From Rhizophagus irregularis (taxonomy: Eukaryota; Glomeromycota; Glomeromycetes; Glomerales; Glomeraceae): 64,000 nt of DNA. The notes under the pieces are model-generated. The model did no database searches. It saw nothing but the letters and a program-made list of their open reading frames with translations, and was not told the DNA's origin. The stretch is from the NCBI RefSeq assembly GCF_026210795.1, contig NC_089456.1:2916501-2980500 (forward strand). Reading direction: 5' to 3'. Each line of letters opens with the position of its first letter. Position 1 is the first letter of the stretch. Shown piece by piece: positions 63,931-64,000 of the stretch. A program made the position numbers and the translations under genes.

Positions 63931-64000
63931 AAAAAGAATCCATAATAAAAATTAATAGATAGTTTAATATTTATAATAGGACAATATCTTAAAATTATAT

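Overview
The window looks like nuclear DNA of an arbuscular mycorrhizal fungus, most likely Rhizophagus or a close relative in the Glomeromycotina. The clues are the very AT-rich background, short introns, tyrosine-kinase-like protein kinases with HRDxHxxN catalytic loops, a RING plus TPR gene, a large protein with a MACPF-like motif, FAR1/MULE, Tnp2 and hAT transposases, and TTAGGG-like repeats. This is read from protein and repeat families by eye; no database was searched.

Region 1 (1 to about 17.8 kb) is less AT-rich and carries part of an integrated DNA-virus-like element that continues off the left edge. It holds the C-terminal half of an A32/FtsK-HerA packaging ATPase, a family-B DNA polymerase, a superfamily 3 helicase, a 2-cysteine-adaptor-like protein with a C-terminal zinc ribbon, an acidic low-complexity protein, two F-box-like genes and two unknowns. 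That gene set suggests a Polinton-like or virophage-like virus, or a piece of a larger endogenous virus. The region is dead or dying: an intact-looking 8.2-kb non-LTR retrotransposon sits in a small hairpin-repeat array, a 622-bp MITE cuts the polymerase inside motif A, a 437-bp hAT MITE cuts one F-box gene, and there are several frameshifts and stops.

Region 2 (about 18.3 to 38.7 kb) is a set of nested transposons. The base layer is a Tnp2 (CACTA-type) transposase pseudogene on the + strand. A Ty3/gypsy element (18338-33197, two 506-bp LTRs, 4-bp ATAT duplication) is inserted in it. A 7-kb hAT element (25660-32639, 8-bp duplication) is inserted in the gypsy element at its start codon. The hAT carries an apparently intact five-exon transposase and a second four-exon gene of unknown function. 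Further right, a 3.7-kb element with CCCTATAAAA ends (34285-38014, 3-bp duplication) interrupts the same Tnp2 gene. Inside it are a decayed micro-exon gene that starts with a signal peptide and a mariner-type MITE with arms of about 150 bp.

Region 3 (38.7 to 43.3 kb) holds a tandem array of hairpin-forming repeats of about 80 bp, a MULE/FAR1 transposase pseudogene with a 24-bp coding minisatellite, and AT-rich spacer with a GGGATATGGGATGGG-type tract.

Region 4 (43.3 to 64 kb) is the host-like part: a five-exon RING/TPR gene of 1180 codons, a convergent 612-aa MACPF-like gene, a relict gene, a WD40 fragment, two protein-kinase genes on the minus strand that both carry frameshifts, and a plus-strand kinase fragment that runs into TTAGGG-like repeats. 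Many inactivating changes across the window read as C-to-T type (CAA to TAA, CGA to TGA, TGG to TAG), which would fit cytosine-methylation decay of silenced transposons.
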